Below, in pieces: positions 24,948-34,295 of a DNA stretch of 64,000 bases. The translations under genes and the position numbers were made by a program. The stretch comes from Verrucomicrobia bacterium SCGC AAA164-E04 (GTDB taxonomy: Bacteria; Verrucomicrobiota; Verrucomicrobiia; Limisphaerales; AAA164-E04). The notes under the pieces were generated by a model. It saw only the letters and a program-made list of their open reading frames with translations. It was not told where the DNA came from and did not search any database. Every line of letters starts with the position of its first letter. Position 1 is the stretch's first letter. Where the stretch lies: the NCBI GenBank assembly GCA_000383715.1, contig KB911838.1:1-64000 (forward strand). The letters are read 5' to 3'.

Positions 24948-27900
24948 TTACTGCGAAAATACTGACATGGGTTGCACACCAATGGTCCCATCCAGAAAAT
25001 TCAAATAATCTGCTTTGGATGCTTTTTCGCGTTCCAAGTGCGCTGCGTCCAGTTTTTTGCTTACCTTCAATCGACGGGCTTCTTCTTGATAACCCTTCTT
25101 ATCAAGAAAAGCTTGCAGGTAGTCGATATGATTATCCCATAGTTGGATATCCAAATTTTGTTTGGAAACGAGGCGCTCCTGATACCAGTCACTTTCTTTC
25201 AGGTAGTCCCGGGTAAACAATTTTCTTACTTCAGGGTCATTCAAGGATTTTCCTTCATAATGCCCTTCTACCATGATGGTGATGACTGCTTTCAGGGGAG
25301 GGCAAGCGGCTTCCACACTTTTATCAGCAAAATACAATTCTCCCACACGTTTTTGAGTGGTCATGATGTTTTTCAAACCATCAATGAACGTTTCTCTTCC
25401 CTGCAGCTCAGGCGAGAGCATTTCGTTTGTGAAGACCGCGTGCGGATGGTTGAAGACTCGACCAAAGAAATCCCGGACAAACTTATGGTTAATTCGATAA
25501 CCCAATCGGCTGAAAGCAAACGTTTTGCCTTCGTGCTCTACGTCCTCGCATTTTTCAAGATAACCGTTTGCAATCAAATAGGATGCATGACGCTCCTCGT
25601 CTTTCATGCGACACCACACTTCGGGAATGAGCATGCTGATGTCATGGGCAACCTGAACATCCGGTCCAATGAAACCCGCCGCGGTGACGAATCCATCGTG
25701 ACCTGTTAGTATCATGGACACCAGCGCATTATTCAGATCGATGATAGGAGGCAGTGCATTGAAAGGTCCCTTGGTAAGTGCTCCCTCGGATCCGGCTCCG
25801 GTGGTGGAAGGTGATTTACCGGTCATGCTACAGATATACTCCATGAACAATTCCGGAAGTTCCATGAAGTGAATCGGGTTATAAACAGCCAGCGGTTGAA
25901 TACCGGCTTTGACATCTGCGGGGTTATTGCGTCTACCGGGAACCACAGCGTCCACCACGCTGTAAAGCGGATGTGTTGTCTGCAGTTTACGGTGCAGACG
26001 CATTGAAATTTGTTCCAGATAGAGTGCACGCTCATTCAGCAAATCTGGACGTGTTTGCAGGTAACGAGGGTTCTTGGTTGGCTTTCCGTCAACAATTCGA
26101 GGATGCGCACTGCTTACAAAAAACTTCGGCTTATCTCCACTTGCAGCAGACTTCACCAAGTCCTGCATGGGTTGGGTGTATTCATAATACCCGATGGCAT
26201 CCTCAATGATTTCTTTTGCGTCTTCCTGCTCCAGCGGTTCAAAGTTGGAAATGAAGTTACCGGTCTGGGCCAGCTCAGACTCTGCGAGCTTATCATAACC
26301 ACGAATGATGGCGTCATCCGGACGTTGAAAAAAGCGATATTCACAATTCTGCAGGAATTTAACAGAACGCTGAGAGTGATCAGGCATGACGCCTTCAAGA
26401 TCCCCGGATGCCACCACCACGCTGGCAGTGATGTCATCCTCCAGCGACTGCTTGATGGCTGGATTAAAATCCTTGCGTAGTCCAAAGGTGCGCCATAGTC
26501 CGTCATCCTGAAAACCAACCCGCATGTAATTCGTCACCAACTTTCGATTGTCGCACTTGAGTTCATTGCCCGGTTTTCCATTGATCATGTCCACCGTGAA
26601 ATGCTCTTTCCATTGTTTGCCCCATTCTGGAATGTAGTATCTTTTGAGCACAAACACCAATTCCTTGATGTATTGAGGCACAGACCTCAACCACGCGTTG
26701 TAATCCTCGTTGTAATCCTTGTTTGAGGGAGTCAACAATTTGATGACAGAACCGAGTGAGCGTTCAGGGCTCAGAATGGCTCTATCGTCCTTACGCTGCC
26801 TATCGCTGAATCTAGATGAAAAATCGTGTTGCAATATTTGCTCCACTTTTTCCATGTCTGATTTGATATCGGCGACAATGACAGGCCCTTGAATCACAGC
26901 ATCTGTGACCGGTTTTGAAATTTCAGATTTCCCACCTCCCGATACGGTGCAGGGTTTGTGACAAAGGATACCTTCTGCGGTAGTTCCAATCAGTCTCCAC
27001 GAGCGATTCCCCGGGGGTTTTTCCAGATGGACTTTGTATCCAGACGGGCGTACGTATGTTTTACCTACGAGAAGTTTTATTTTCTGCTTCTTTCCTTCGT
27101 GAAGCCAGGTAATGGACTGATTATGCAGATTAAAGTCAACGTCCTCGGACACATATATGATGTCGCGGAATTTTCGGTCAATCGCATAGCCCTCGGGTTT
27201 GAACTCCATCACATCTTCAAAACGTTTGGCCATATCCTCAAACTTGTGGCCCCTGCGTTTGACGTGTAAGTGTCCACTGAACTCTTCTCCCAGATCATAA
27301 CTTGGATACACCATGGCACCCCCTGCATGCTCTTCCTCGGCCAGTCCGTAAAGATTGGCAGAAAAACTGATCTGTGTTTTGACTTCTTTTTTGCAATAGC
27401 CGAAGTAGTTATCAGCAATGATAGTCACCATCACGCCATTTTCGTCTCTTGCGCATAATTTGAACGCCGTGCCTCCGTTGTAGATCTCGTTTTCATCTTT
27501 CCAGCACATTCCTTCAATGCGCTGACGTTCGTTCGCTTCGTCATAATGAGGCAGTCCGGCATCCTTTTTCTTGATGCTTGTCAGGTGGGGCGCAAGGATG
27601 ACACAGCCTGTGTGACCGGTCCAATGGTGAACGTCCAGCCCAGCATCATTCTCTGGCAGGTTGGGGTCTCCCGCATTGCCGAAAATAGTTTCTACAAAAT
27701 CCAGATTACTGATCAAATTGCCGGGTGCAAAAAATCGGATTTCACTTCGTTTTTCCTCTATCACACCAGGAACAGCTGGCACGACAAGTGGCCGCAGTAA
27801 AAGCGAAACAAAGCACTCCGCCTTTGCCTCCTGTTCGCTGGTGAAGGGTAATTCCATCAGTGAAGAGGGTGGCTGCAGGGCAAATCCAAGCATGCGATTG

Positions 27901-28406
27901 AAAGTCTTCAGAGGCGCAGCAATCTTGTCTGCCGGTACCGGAAAACCTCCATCAGCAATGTGAAAGACGCCTTTGGTTGTGCGGCGGTCGTTGACCGGGT
28001 TATGCAGCACTCCCTGGCGGATCCGGTAGGAATGGATAATATCTGACTTGAACTCATCACCCTCCAGGGGGAGTGACAGCGTTCTGGCGACTCCGTGCCG
28101 ATCCAATACGAAGGATTTGGACGGCAATCGTGGCACTTCGCCGGTATCACCCAGAAACTTGTTCAACCACTGCTGGACGCGCCAGTCTGCAGGGCAAAGA
28201 TAAGTGGAAAGCAATCTTTCTTGTTCGCGGTGCTTGGCAATCAGTGATTCAGTGACGTCCTTGAAAGGTGAATCGGTTTTGATATTCACCGCGGGGCACC
28301 CCATGGAAGCCAGTTTAAGATTGATGTATTCAACTAAATGCTCATCCGGATAAACTTGTGCCGATGTATTTAATCCGATTGATTTTGATAAATTTATGGA
28401 ACTCAT
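24948..28406 (-). CDS. Probable PPi-type phosphoenolpyruvate carboxykinase
   Basis: An 1152-residue cytoplasmic protein without signal or membrane segments. Its size and conserved blocks fit, from memory, the PPi-dependent PEP carboxykinases described from Entamoeba and Propionibacterium, which interconvert oxaloacetate + PPi and PEP + CO2 + Pi. The blocks I use are KKEVKTQISFSANLYG, EEEHAGGAMVYPSYDL, TGKSPSTTGAGSEGA (from residue 862, a P-loop-like kinase segment), NALPPIIDLNNALVSMI and FIGPDVQVAHDISMLIPE. It has no recognisable similarity to the shorter ATP or GTP PEPCKs. The gene stands alone before the helicase gene. If the assignment is wrong, it is a large conserved protein of unknown function. 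Confidence 0.65.
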   Translation of the reverse strand: MSSINLSKSIGLNTSAQVYPDEHLVEYINLKLASMGCPAVNIKTDSPFKDVTESLIAKHREQERLLSTYLCPADWRVQQWLNKFLGDTGEVPRLPSKSFVLDRHGVARTLSLPLEGDEFKSDIIHSYRIRQGVLHNPVNDRRTTKGVFHIADGGFPVPADKIAAPLKTFNRMLGFALQPPSSLMELPFTSEQEAKAECFVSLLLRPLVVPAVPGVIEEKRSEIRFFAPGNLISNLDFVETIFGNAGDPNLPENDAGLDVHHWTGHTGCVILAPHLTSIKKKDAGLPHYDEANERQRIEGMCWKDENEIYNGGTAFKLCARDENGVMVTIIADNYFGYCKKEVKTQISFSANLYGLAEEEHAGGAMVYPSYDLGEEFSGHLHVKRRGHKFEDMAKRFEDVMEFKPEGYAIDRKFRDIIYVSEDVDFNLHNQSITWLHEGKKQKIKLLVGKTYVRPSGYKVHLEKPPGNRSWRLIGTTAEGILCHKPCTVSGGGKSEISKPVTDAVIQGPVIVADIKSDMEKVEQILQHDFSSRFSDRQRKDDRAILSPERSLGSVIKLLTPSNKDYNEDYNAWLRSVPQYIKELVFVLKRYYIPEWGKQWKEHFTVDMINGKPGNELKCDNRKLVTNYMRVGFQDDGLWRTFGLRKDFNPAIKQSLEDDITASVVVASGDLEGVMPDHSQRSVKFLQNCEYRFFQRPDDAIIRGYDKLAESELAQTGNFISNFEPLEQEDAKEIIEDAIGYYEYTQPMQDLVKSAASGDKPKFFVSSAHPRIVDGKPTKNPRYLQTRPDLLNERALYLEQISMRLHRKLQTTHPLYSVVDAVVPGRRNNPADVKAGIQPLAVYNPIHFMELPELFMEYICSMTGKSPSTTGAGSEGALTKGPFNALPPIIDLNNALVSMILTGHDGFVTAAGFIGPDVQVAHDISMLIPEVWCRMKDEERHASYLIANGYLEKCEDVEHEGKTFAFSRLGYRINHKFVRDFFGRVFNHPHAVFTNEMLSPELQGRETFIDGLKNIMTTQKRVGELYFADKSVEAACPPLKAVITIMVEGHYEGKSLNDPEVRKLFTRDYLKESDWYQERLVSKQNLDIQLWDNHIDYLQAFLDKKGYQEEARRLKVSKKLDAAHLEREKASKADYLNFLDGTIGVQPMSVFSQ

Positions 28407-28613
28407 TAAGTTGTGCGTTTGTTGGATCTATAACTGTGCCTGAAATCAGGCGAACAGAAATTGACATTAAATCAAACTTGTGATTCAGGCAAGCTCACCC
28501 GTATCGAAGTTTTGAAGGCCTGAAAATATGATATTTTTCAGTGGTTCATCTCTTCTTTCCACTGATAAGCTGCGGCTGTGCGATTGGAAACAAAGTGGCG
28601 GCCAGATTCCTTA

Positions 28614-29315
28614 ATGAGATTTTTTGCCATGCTACTCCTCTGTTTGGGGATGGCTGGTATTGCCGGGTATTGGCTGAACAAGGCCATTGATGCCGGATTC
28701 CCAATGGATGAGAAAACGGGGCTCATTATGATCAATATCCTGTTTCTTGATGTCGGGATCCTGTTTGTCACGTGGATGTTTTTAAAGGAGAATGTCTTAA
28801 GCTGGAAAGATGCTTTTGGTTTATGCTCCGAAAACCTGATGAGCATAGCGTTGATGGGAGCCTTGACCGCTGTTGCAGGTTTCTTCATGGCAGCGATGGT
28901 TGGCGCACTCGTGGCCAATGTTCTGGAAGCGATGAACATAGAAGTGTCTACACAGGAGGTTGTGAATACGTTTCAAAATGCTGAACACCCCGCCCAAAAA
29001 CTGCTTTTAGCTCTCATGGCAGTTATTTTTGCTCCCTTCGTGGAGGAGTTGATGTTTCGAGGTGTGTTGTTCACTGCACTGAAGCAACACCTGCCCAGGT
29101 GGATCGCGATCTGGGGAAGTGCCCTTTTTTTTGGGTTGGTCCATGTGAATGTAATGAGCTTTATCCCATTGACACTCTTGGCCGTTTTACTAACTCGACT
29201 TTATGAACATACGAGTAACCTCTGGGCGCCTATTTTCGCCCACGCGATATTTAATTCCATCAACCTGGGCCTCATGCTATGGCTTCCAGAGTTGATAGAA
29301 ACGCAGACACCATGA
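28614..29315 (+). CDS. CPBP-family intramembrane glutamic protease
   Basis: A membrane protein of about 233 residues with 6-7 hydrophobic segments. The CPBP (CAAX protease and bacteriocin-processing, Abi) motifs are present: motif 1 FVEELMFRGVLF (EExxxR), motif 2 FFGLVHVN (FxxxH) and motif 3 HAIFNSIN (HxxxN). The Glu and His residues form the active site. I start at ATG 28614, directly before the first helix; GTG 28578 would add 12 polar residues. Its stop overlaps the thiL start (ATGA), so it belongs to the downstream operon. The substrate is unknown. Confidence 0.88.
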   Translation: MRFFAMLLLCLGMAGIAGYWLNKAIDAGFPMDEKTGLIMINILFLDVGILFVTWMFLKENVLSWKDAFGLCSENLMSIALMGALTAVAGFFMAAMVGALVANVLEAMNIEVSTQEVVNTFQNAEHPAQKLLLALMAVIFAPFVEELMFRGVLFTALKQHLPRWIAIWGSALFFGLVHVNVMSFIPLTLLAVLLTRLYEHTSNLWAPIFAHAIFNSINLGLMLWLPELIETQTP

Positions 29316-30244
29316 ATAGGGAAGTTAATCTGATAGAAACCATTACCGCCAAATTGCCGACAAGATCTGATACCCTTGTCGGTGTGGGCGACGATTGTGC
29401 CGTGATCGACAACGGCCCAGACCACTCGATCTTGCTAAAGACTGATGCGATTGTCGAAGGGGTTCATTTTAAAAAGAATGATCCGGCAGATAAGGTAGGT
29501 CACAAAGCATTGGCGCGCGCCCTCAGTGACATTGCGGCCATGGCTGGTGAGCCGAACAGTGCGCTTATTACACTGGGATTGCCCGGGGATTTTGATCAGC
29601 AGTGGGTCGAGACATTATATGAAGGTCTGAATGCCACCGCTCGTGCATATGATGTTGCCATCGTGGGAGGCGAAACCGTGAGTTCACCGGAACGTATTTT
29701 CTGCTCCGTGGCCTTGACTGGAAAAGTGGGCAGAGACCAAGCGGTGCTGCGTAAGAATGCGCGCGTCCGTGATGCGCTCTTTGTCACCGGCGAATTGGGT
29801 GGTTCGATTGAGGGGAGGCATTTGGATTTCACTCCGCGGATCAAAGAAGCGCAATGGCTGGCCGAGCATTTTGTCCTGCACTCCATGATTGATCTCAGTG
29901 ATGGGCTTGCTGGGGATTTGCACCATATCTGTAAGGCAAGTGGAGTGGGAGCTGAGGTATGGGCTGATTATCTTCCAGTGAGTCGAGTCGCCAGATTGCT
30001 AGCCAAACAAGGTGATGCTGCCAAACCTGCAGTGGCTGCAGCGCTGACCGATGGAGAGGATTTTGAATTACTTTTTTCGATCGACCCGGTTGATGCCGTA
30101 AAGCTCAAGGATCAGTGGCGTGAAGCTTTTCCAGAGACGCCCATCAGTTGTATTGGTAAAATAATGGAGCAACCCGGCATTCACTTGAAAGACGAGCAGG
30201 GAATTCGTCCTCTAACCTGGCATGGTTACGATCATTTCCAATAG
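29312..30244 (+). CDS. thiL: Thiamine-monophosphate kinase
   Basis: ThiL makes thiamine diphosphate from thiamine monophosphate and ATP. About 310 residues from ATG 29312, in ATGA overlap with the CPBP gene. Motifs: VGVGDDCAVID, LKTDAIVEGVHF, ALSDIAAMAGEP, VGGETVSSPE, ALFVTGELGGS, MIDLSDGLAGDLHHI and ALTDGEDFELLF. The Asp residues bind Mg-ATP, as in E. coli ThiL. The in-frame start at 29279 would extend into the CPBP gene and is less likely. The 3' end overlaps tsaE by 23 bases. Confidence 0.95.
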   Translation: MNREVNLIETITAKLPTRSDTLVGVGDDCAVIDNGPDHSILLKTDAIVEGVHFKKNDPADKVGHKALARALSDIAAMAGEPNSALITLGLPGDFDQQWVETLYEGLNATARAYDVAIVGGETVSSPERIFCSVALTGKVGRDQAVLRKNARVRDALFVTGELGGSIEGRHLDFTPRIKEAQWLAEHFVLHSMIDLSDGLAGDLHHICKASGVGAEVWADYLPVSRVARLLAKQGDAAKPAVAAALTDGEDFELLFSIDPVDAVKLKDQWREAFPETPISCIGKIMEQPGIHLKDEQGIRPLTWHGYDHFQ

Positions 30245-30683
30245 TCCAGAAGAAACCTTTCAACTAGGTTTAACCTGGGCGAAAGAGATGGAACCCGGTT
30301 GGGTTGTCGGTCTGACAGGTGACCTCGGGGCGGGTAAAACACAGCTGGTGAAAGGCCTGGCAGCTGGTTGGCAGATTAAAGGGCGCGTCGCATCCCCGAC
30401 TTTCAACTTGATGCATGAACACGCAACGGCATCGCAGCCATTGATTCATATGGATCTTTATCGCCTGGAATCACCCGATGCCATCTGGGATGCAGGTCTT
30501 GCCGAATACTTGCAATCGCCTTCGTCAGGCTGGGTGATTGTCGAATGGATTGATCGATGGACGCAAATTCCCTTGAAAGACCGAACCGAAGTTCCCGATG
30601 TCCATAAACCATTTCGATGGATACAAATCGAGGGGGATCTAGAACAGGAACGCACGATTGTTTATGAAGATTTTAGGGATTGA
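30222..30683 (+). CDS. tsaE: tRNA threonylcarbamoyladenosine biosynthesis ATPase TsaE
   Basis: TsaE is the ATPase that works with TsaB and TsaD to place threonylcarbamoyl on A37 of ANN-decoding tRNAs. The 153-residue protein has Walker A GDLGAGKT (33-40), the switch segment VASPTFNLMHEH, HMDLYRLE and VIVEWIDRW. It overlaps thiL upstream and tsaB downstream (start at 30664), so all three are very probably made from one transcript. tsaD is not in the window. Confidence 0.95.
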   Translation: MVTIISNSPEETFQLGLTWAKEMEPGWVVGLTGDLGAGKTQLVKGLAAGWQIKGRVASPTFNLMHEHATASQPLIHMDLYRLESPDAIWDAGLAEYLQSPSSGWVIVEWIDRWTQIPLKDRTEVPDVHKPFRWIQIEGDLEQERTIVYEDFRD

Positions 30684-31389
30684 GTGGTCCTCTCACAAAA
30701 GAACGCTGGCCTTGGGCGATTGGACCGAAGGAAAGGGTGTTCGCATACTCGCGACCGCAGCACTTTCCGGGGGAAGGGACTCCAAATATTTCGAAGCATT
30801 TCAGCGCGCTGCCGATCAGGCAGGGGTTCAGAAAGGTGATATCGAAACGGTGGTCGTTGGTTTGGGGCCCGGATCATATGCTGGTATTCGATCGGCGATT
30901 TCGGTTGCTTACGGGTGGCACCTTGCCAACGAAGCGAAACTCATCGGGATTCCCAGTGATCGTGTTCTCGCCCGAAAAACCTTCAGTGATCATTCGGTTA
31001 CGCGTGTGCACACGCTCATCGATGCTCAACGAGGTGAATGTTATCATGCCGTATATGAAAAGCGAAAAAATGACTCGATACACACTGTTCAAGCATTGTC
31101 CATTGCAAACCCGGAACAATTAATTCGGCAGGAATCTGAAGGTGATGTTTATGTGGGGGCGGATATTCAGCGCTGGTTCCACGGAAAGCCTCCCGGCGAT
31201 CTTTCCTTGCTGGAAGGAAGCCCGGATGCTGCAACTTTAATTCAAGAATCAGAAGATGTGCTGCGCGAGCCGGGATCCCCAGATTTAAAGCCCATTTACC
31301 TCCGTCCAACGACTTTTGTCAAAGCGCCCCCTGCGCGTATTTCTCTGCCCGATGATATTCATTTCCATGGTGCGAGTTCAGAGCAATGA
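30664..31389 (+). CDS. tsaB: tRNA threonylcarbamoyladenosine biosynthesis protein TsaB
   Basis: TsaB is the non-catalytic ASKHA-fold partner of TsaD in t6A synthesis. About 241 residues: MKILGIEWSSHKRTLALGD (first phosphate-like loop), the conserved GLGPGSYAGIRSAISVAYG and LIDAQRGECYHAVYE. The first loop has Glu-Trp-Ser where many TsaB proteins have Asp-Thr-Ser. ATG 30664 gives the usual start; TTG 30658 is two codons earlier. It overlaps tsaE by 20 bases, and its TGA overlaps the ATG of the ruined alr gene. Confidence 0.92.
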   Translation: MKILGIEWSSHKRTLALGDWTEGKGVRILATAALSGGRDSKYFEAFQRAADQAGVQKGDIETVVVGLGPGSYAGIRSAISVAYGWHLANEAKLIGIPSDRVLARKTFSDHSVTRVHTLIDAQRGECYHAVYEKRKNDSIHTVQALSIANPEQLIRQESEGDVYVGADIQRWFHGKPPGDLSLLEGSPDAATLIQESEDVLREPGSPDLKPIYLRPTTFVKAPPARISLPDDIHFHGASSEQ

Positions 31390-32281
31390 CTCACAATCAA
31401 CGATGCTGGGTTGAAGTGGATCTGGATTGCTTGAAAAACAATCTGCCATGGATATGTCATTGCACGGAGCGTTCGATTGACTGTTTCTTCTACTCGTGAA
31501 CTTTTGCGCATCCAAGAAGCTGCCTGAAAACGCAATGGACTTGCTTTCGTTCATTTGAAAATCGACACAGGGATGGGGCGCCATGGATGTTCGACCAATC
31601 TTATCGAAGAGATTCTTACGGTTGTAAGGCAATCACCGATGATCCAAATCAATGGGATCCTCACACCTTTTGCGGATGCTGAGAATGTTCACGCTTTCAC
31701 CCTCGAACAAAAGAAACAGTTTCCAAGGGCATTGCGGATCATCTCGAAATGTTCTCAATGACCGGATGATGTACATGCGAGCAATAGCGGCTCGATTATT
31801 TATGACCGTTCGATTATCGGGAACATGGTTCGACCAGGCTTAATGGTGTATGGTGTGGTTCCTCCCGGGGAACGTAAAGCCAACCAGAAATTGATTCGGC
31901 TGATACGGTCTGCTCTCAGTTTCCACAGCCGTGTCGGTAATCTGAAATGGATCAGCAAAGGAATCAGCTTGGGTCATGGCAGGATATTCACTGCCAATCA
32001 AAAAATGCAAATTGCCATTCCATCAGGTTATGGTAATAGTTATCCACCGAGCGCCCCCAATCGTGCCAATGTTTTGATACGTGGTCTTCTTTGTGTAGTT
32101 GTTGGTAGAGTAGCATGGACCAATGCTTGATAGATGTGACCAGCCTGTCCGAAGTGAATATAGGAAACAATCCATAACAGCGCCTGATTTGGCTCATCAG
32201 ACTCACGCCATAGCATGGCACACCCTTGCCTCCATTACCTGCCGAGTTCCGAGAATCTATCGTGCTGTGCGTGCTTCCTGA
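31386..32281 (+). pseudogene. alr: Alanine racemase pseudogene (frameshifts, stops, internal deletion)
   Basis: The region still translates as alanine racemase in pieces. It begins MTHNQRCWVEVDLDCLKNNL at 31386 (frame 1), then shifts near 31480 into RELLRIQEAA, stop, LKIDTGMGRHG and INGILTPFADAENVHAF, with a second stop near 31759. NMVRPGLMVYGVVPPG and HSRVGNLKWISKG follow in the same frame. A shift near 32113 gives MDQCLIDVTSLSEV and a stop, and a last shift gives AWHTLASITCRVPRIYRAV. The segment with the PLP-binding lysine is deleted, and the catalytic Tyr position (GYG) reads GHG. About 200 bases are missing relative to a normal gene. Its ATG overlaps the tsaB stop, so it was once the last gene of that operon. 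Confidence 0.9.
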
Positions 32282-32334
32282 ATTTTTGCGTATTCCCTCA
32301 GATTATTGGTGACTGAATACCTTGCCTGTCCATA

Positions 32335-33957
32335 ATGCTTTTCATGTTTACGAAACTCAGATTTCTTTCCTTCAGTAAAATGAACGAAATCATCACAGCT
32401 ACTTTCCTGGGGCTTGGCACCTTGGCAGTACAAGCTGATCTCGCACGAGGTGTGGTTTATCATGATCAAAATCGTAACGGACAACGTGATCAAGGTGAAC
32501 CAGGGGTTTCCGGCGTCCAGGTTTCAAATCAATTGGAAATTTCCACGACGGACGAAGAGGGACGATGGGAATTGCCGAGTGATGAGGATGTCACATTCTT
32601 TGTCATCAAACCGCGTGATTGGATGACGCCTGTCAATGCACATCAACTACCGCGCTTTTTTTACACCCACAAACCAGCAGGCTCACCTGATCAAAGTTTT
32701 CCGGGTATTGCACCCACGGGACCATTACCTTCCTCCATTGATTTTCCGCTTATACAGGCTCAGGAACCAGAAAAATTTGAAGCCGTATTTTTTGGTGATC
32801 CGCAACCCAGAAATGTCCGTGAAGTGGAATACATCGGGCATGACGTTGTCGAAGAATTAATAGGAACTTCTGCTAAATTTGGTGTGACTCTGGGTGATAT
32901 CGTATTTGATGATTTGGCGGTATTCGAGCCTCTGAACGCAACCATCGCCTTGATTGGAATACCCTGGTACAACGTGATAGGTAACCATGATATTAACTAC
33001 GATTCAGCAGAGGATGCCGATTCGGATGAAACCTTCACACGCACATATGGTCCAAACTATTATTCGTTTGATTATGGTCCGGTGCATTTCCTTGTGCTTG
33101 ATAACATTCTCTGGGGTGGAGCCAAGCCGGAGGGTTCAGGCAGCTACAGTGGTGGTATCGAACAAACTCAACTGGATTTTATTCGCAACGATCTTGCATT
33201 GGTTTCAGAAGATAAGCTGGTCGTCCTCATGATGCATATTCCACTGACCAACGTGGCAAACCGTGAGGATCTGTATCGACTCATCGAGCATCGTCCTTAT
33301 ACCTTTTCCATTTCTGGGCACACTCATTGGCAAGCGCATCAATTGATCCGTAAAAAAGATGGTTGGATGGGGGCCGAGCCGCATCATCATTTGATCAATG
33401 TAACGGTCAGTGGCAGTTGGTGGAGTGGTTTGCCTGATGAATGGGGTATTCCGCACACCACCATGCGAGACGGTGCACCGAACGGTTATACGATTCTTAA
33501 ATTCTCCGAAAACCGGAAGCCTGAAATCGTTTTCAAAGCGGCTCGTGGTCCTGAGGAATTTCAAATGTCTGTGTTTGCTCCCGACAGCATTGAACTGGGA
33601 AATGTCAAAGAAACCCTTGTTTACGTCAACGTTTTCAACGGTTGGGATGATTCGGTTGTTCAAGTGCGGTGGAATAGTGAGGGTAACTGGCAGACGATGG
33701 ACAAATCACTCGAAAAAGATCCGAATCATCAAGCCGTGTTTGATCGTGAGCCAGAAACTCCCCCTTCTCCCTACAACAGGATTTCAGCCCCAGTCGATTC
33801 ACGGCACCTTTGGAAAGGGAGACTGAATCCAGACATAGGAGTGGGGGTTCATGCCTTGCAGGTCAGGGCAACCGATGTGAATGGCAAATGGCACAGGGCA
33901 GAACGTATCGTTCGGGTGAAGGAAAACGCAGTAGGCGCAACAGATCCTCAGCCTTGA
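32335..33957 (+). CDS. Secreted calcineurin-like metallophosphoesterase
   Basis: A 540-residue exported phosphoesterase. An N-terminal signal is followed by a small SdrD-B-like domain with a Ca-binding loop (VVYHDQNRNGQRDQGEPG), then the metallophosphoesterase core with VFFGDPQ, VTLGDIVFDD, VIGNHDIN, LMMHIP and ISGHTHWQAH, which supply the Asp, Asn and His ligands for two metals. About 140 C-terminal residues form a beta-rich domain seen in this subfamily. Starts at 32335, 32344 and 32380 are possible; I keep the first because it adds basic residues before the hydrophobic part. The substrate is unknown. It lies just after the alr pseudogene. Confidence 0.87.
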   Translation: MLFMFTKLRFLSFSKMNEIITATFLGLGTLAVQADLARGVVYHDQNRNGQRDQGEPGVSGVQVSNQLEISTTDEEGRWELPSDEDVTFFVIKPRDWMTPVNAHQLPRFFYTHKPAGSPDQSFPGIAPTGPLPSSIDFPLIQAQEPEKFEAVFFGDPQPRNVREVEYIGHDVVEELIGTSAKFGVTLGDIVFDDLAVFEPLNATIALIGIPWYNVIGNHDINYDSAEDADSDETFTRTYGPNYYSFDYGPVHFLVLDNILWGGAKPEGSGSYSGGIEQTQLDFIRNDLALVSEDKLVVLMMHIPLTNVANREDLYRLIEHRPYTFSISGHTHWQAHQLIRKKDGWMGAEPHHHLINVTVSGSWWSGLPDEWGIPHTTMRDGAPNGYTILKFSENRKPEIVFKAARGPEEFQMSVFAPDSIELGNVKETLVYVNVFNGWDDSVVQVRWNSEGNWQTMDKSLEKDPNHQAVFDREPETPPSPYNRISAPVDSRHLWKGRLNPDIGVGVHALQVRATDVNGKWHRAERIVRVKENAVGATDPQP

Positions 33958-34295
33958 TCATTTGTTCCAGAGATGAGGAGCGTTTGCTGGTTCATTCTAT
34001 TTTGGGAAAAGCAGCTGTTGTTTTTGCAATCGATTTCACCTGATCTAGATTTCCATTCTGGCTTTCATCCAGAGCGATTGATCTCCGGGGACGTTTTGTC
34101 TTGAGCACTGACATGGAGAATTGACCGCGCTCAGGCAAGGCAACCGGAAATGCCTGCAAGGATCAATCGGGTTGATGTACATTTTTGTATTCTCATGATA
34201 TCCGGGCAAGCAAGTGTTCTGTTGCCTCCTTGATTTTCCCTGCTTTGCTTATGTTCTTGAACATCCTGAAATGCGCATCCAAATTCAAAGGTGTC
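33958..34295. other. Non-coding gap between phosphoesterase and CocE-like genes
   Basis: I see no RNA gene, terminator or strong palindrome in these 338 bases. A 40-codon minus-strand reading frame (34114 to 33992, beginning MSVLKTKRPRRS) has no recognisable similarity and no ribosome binding site, so I do not call it. The in-frame extension of the downstream gene up to 34185 adds no conserved sequence. Confidence 0.5.

Noticed and set aside
31555-32130. Three separate small genes between tsaB and the phosphoesterase gene
   Set aside because: The short frames join into one alanine racemase when frame changes are allowed; they are parts of a pseudogene.
33992-34114. 40-codon minus-strand frame in the 338-base gap
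   Set aside because: Too short, no ribosome binding site and no recognisable similarity.
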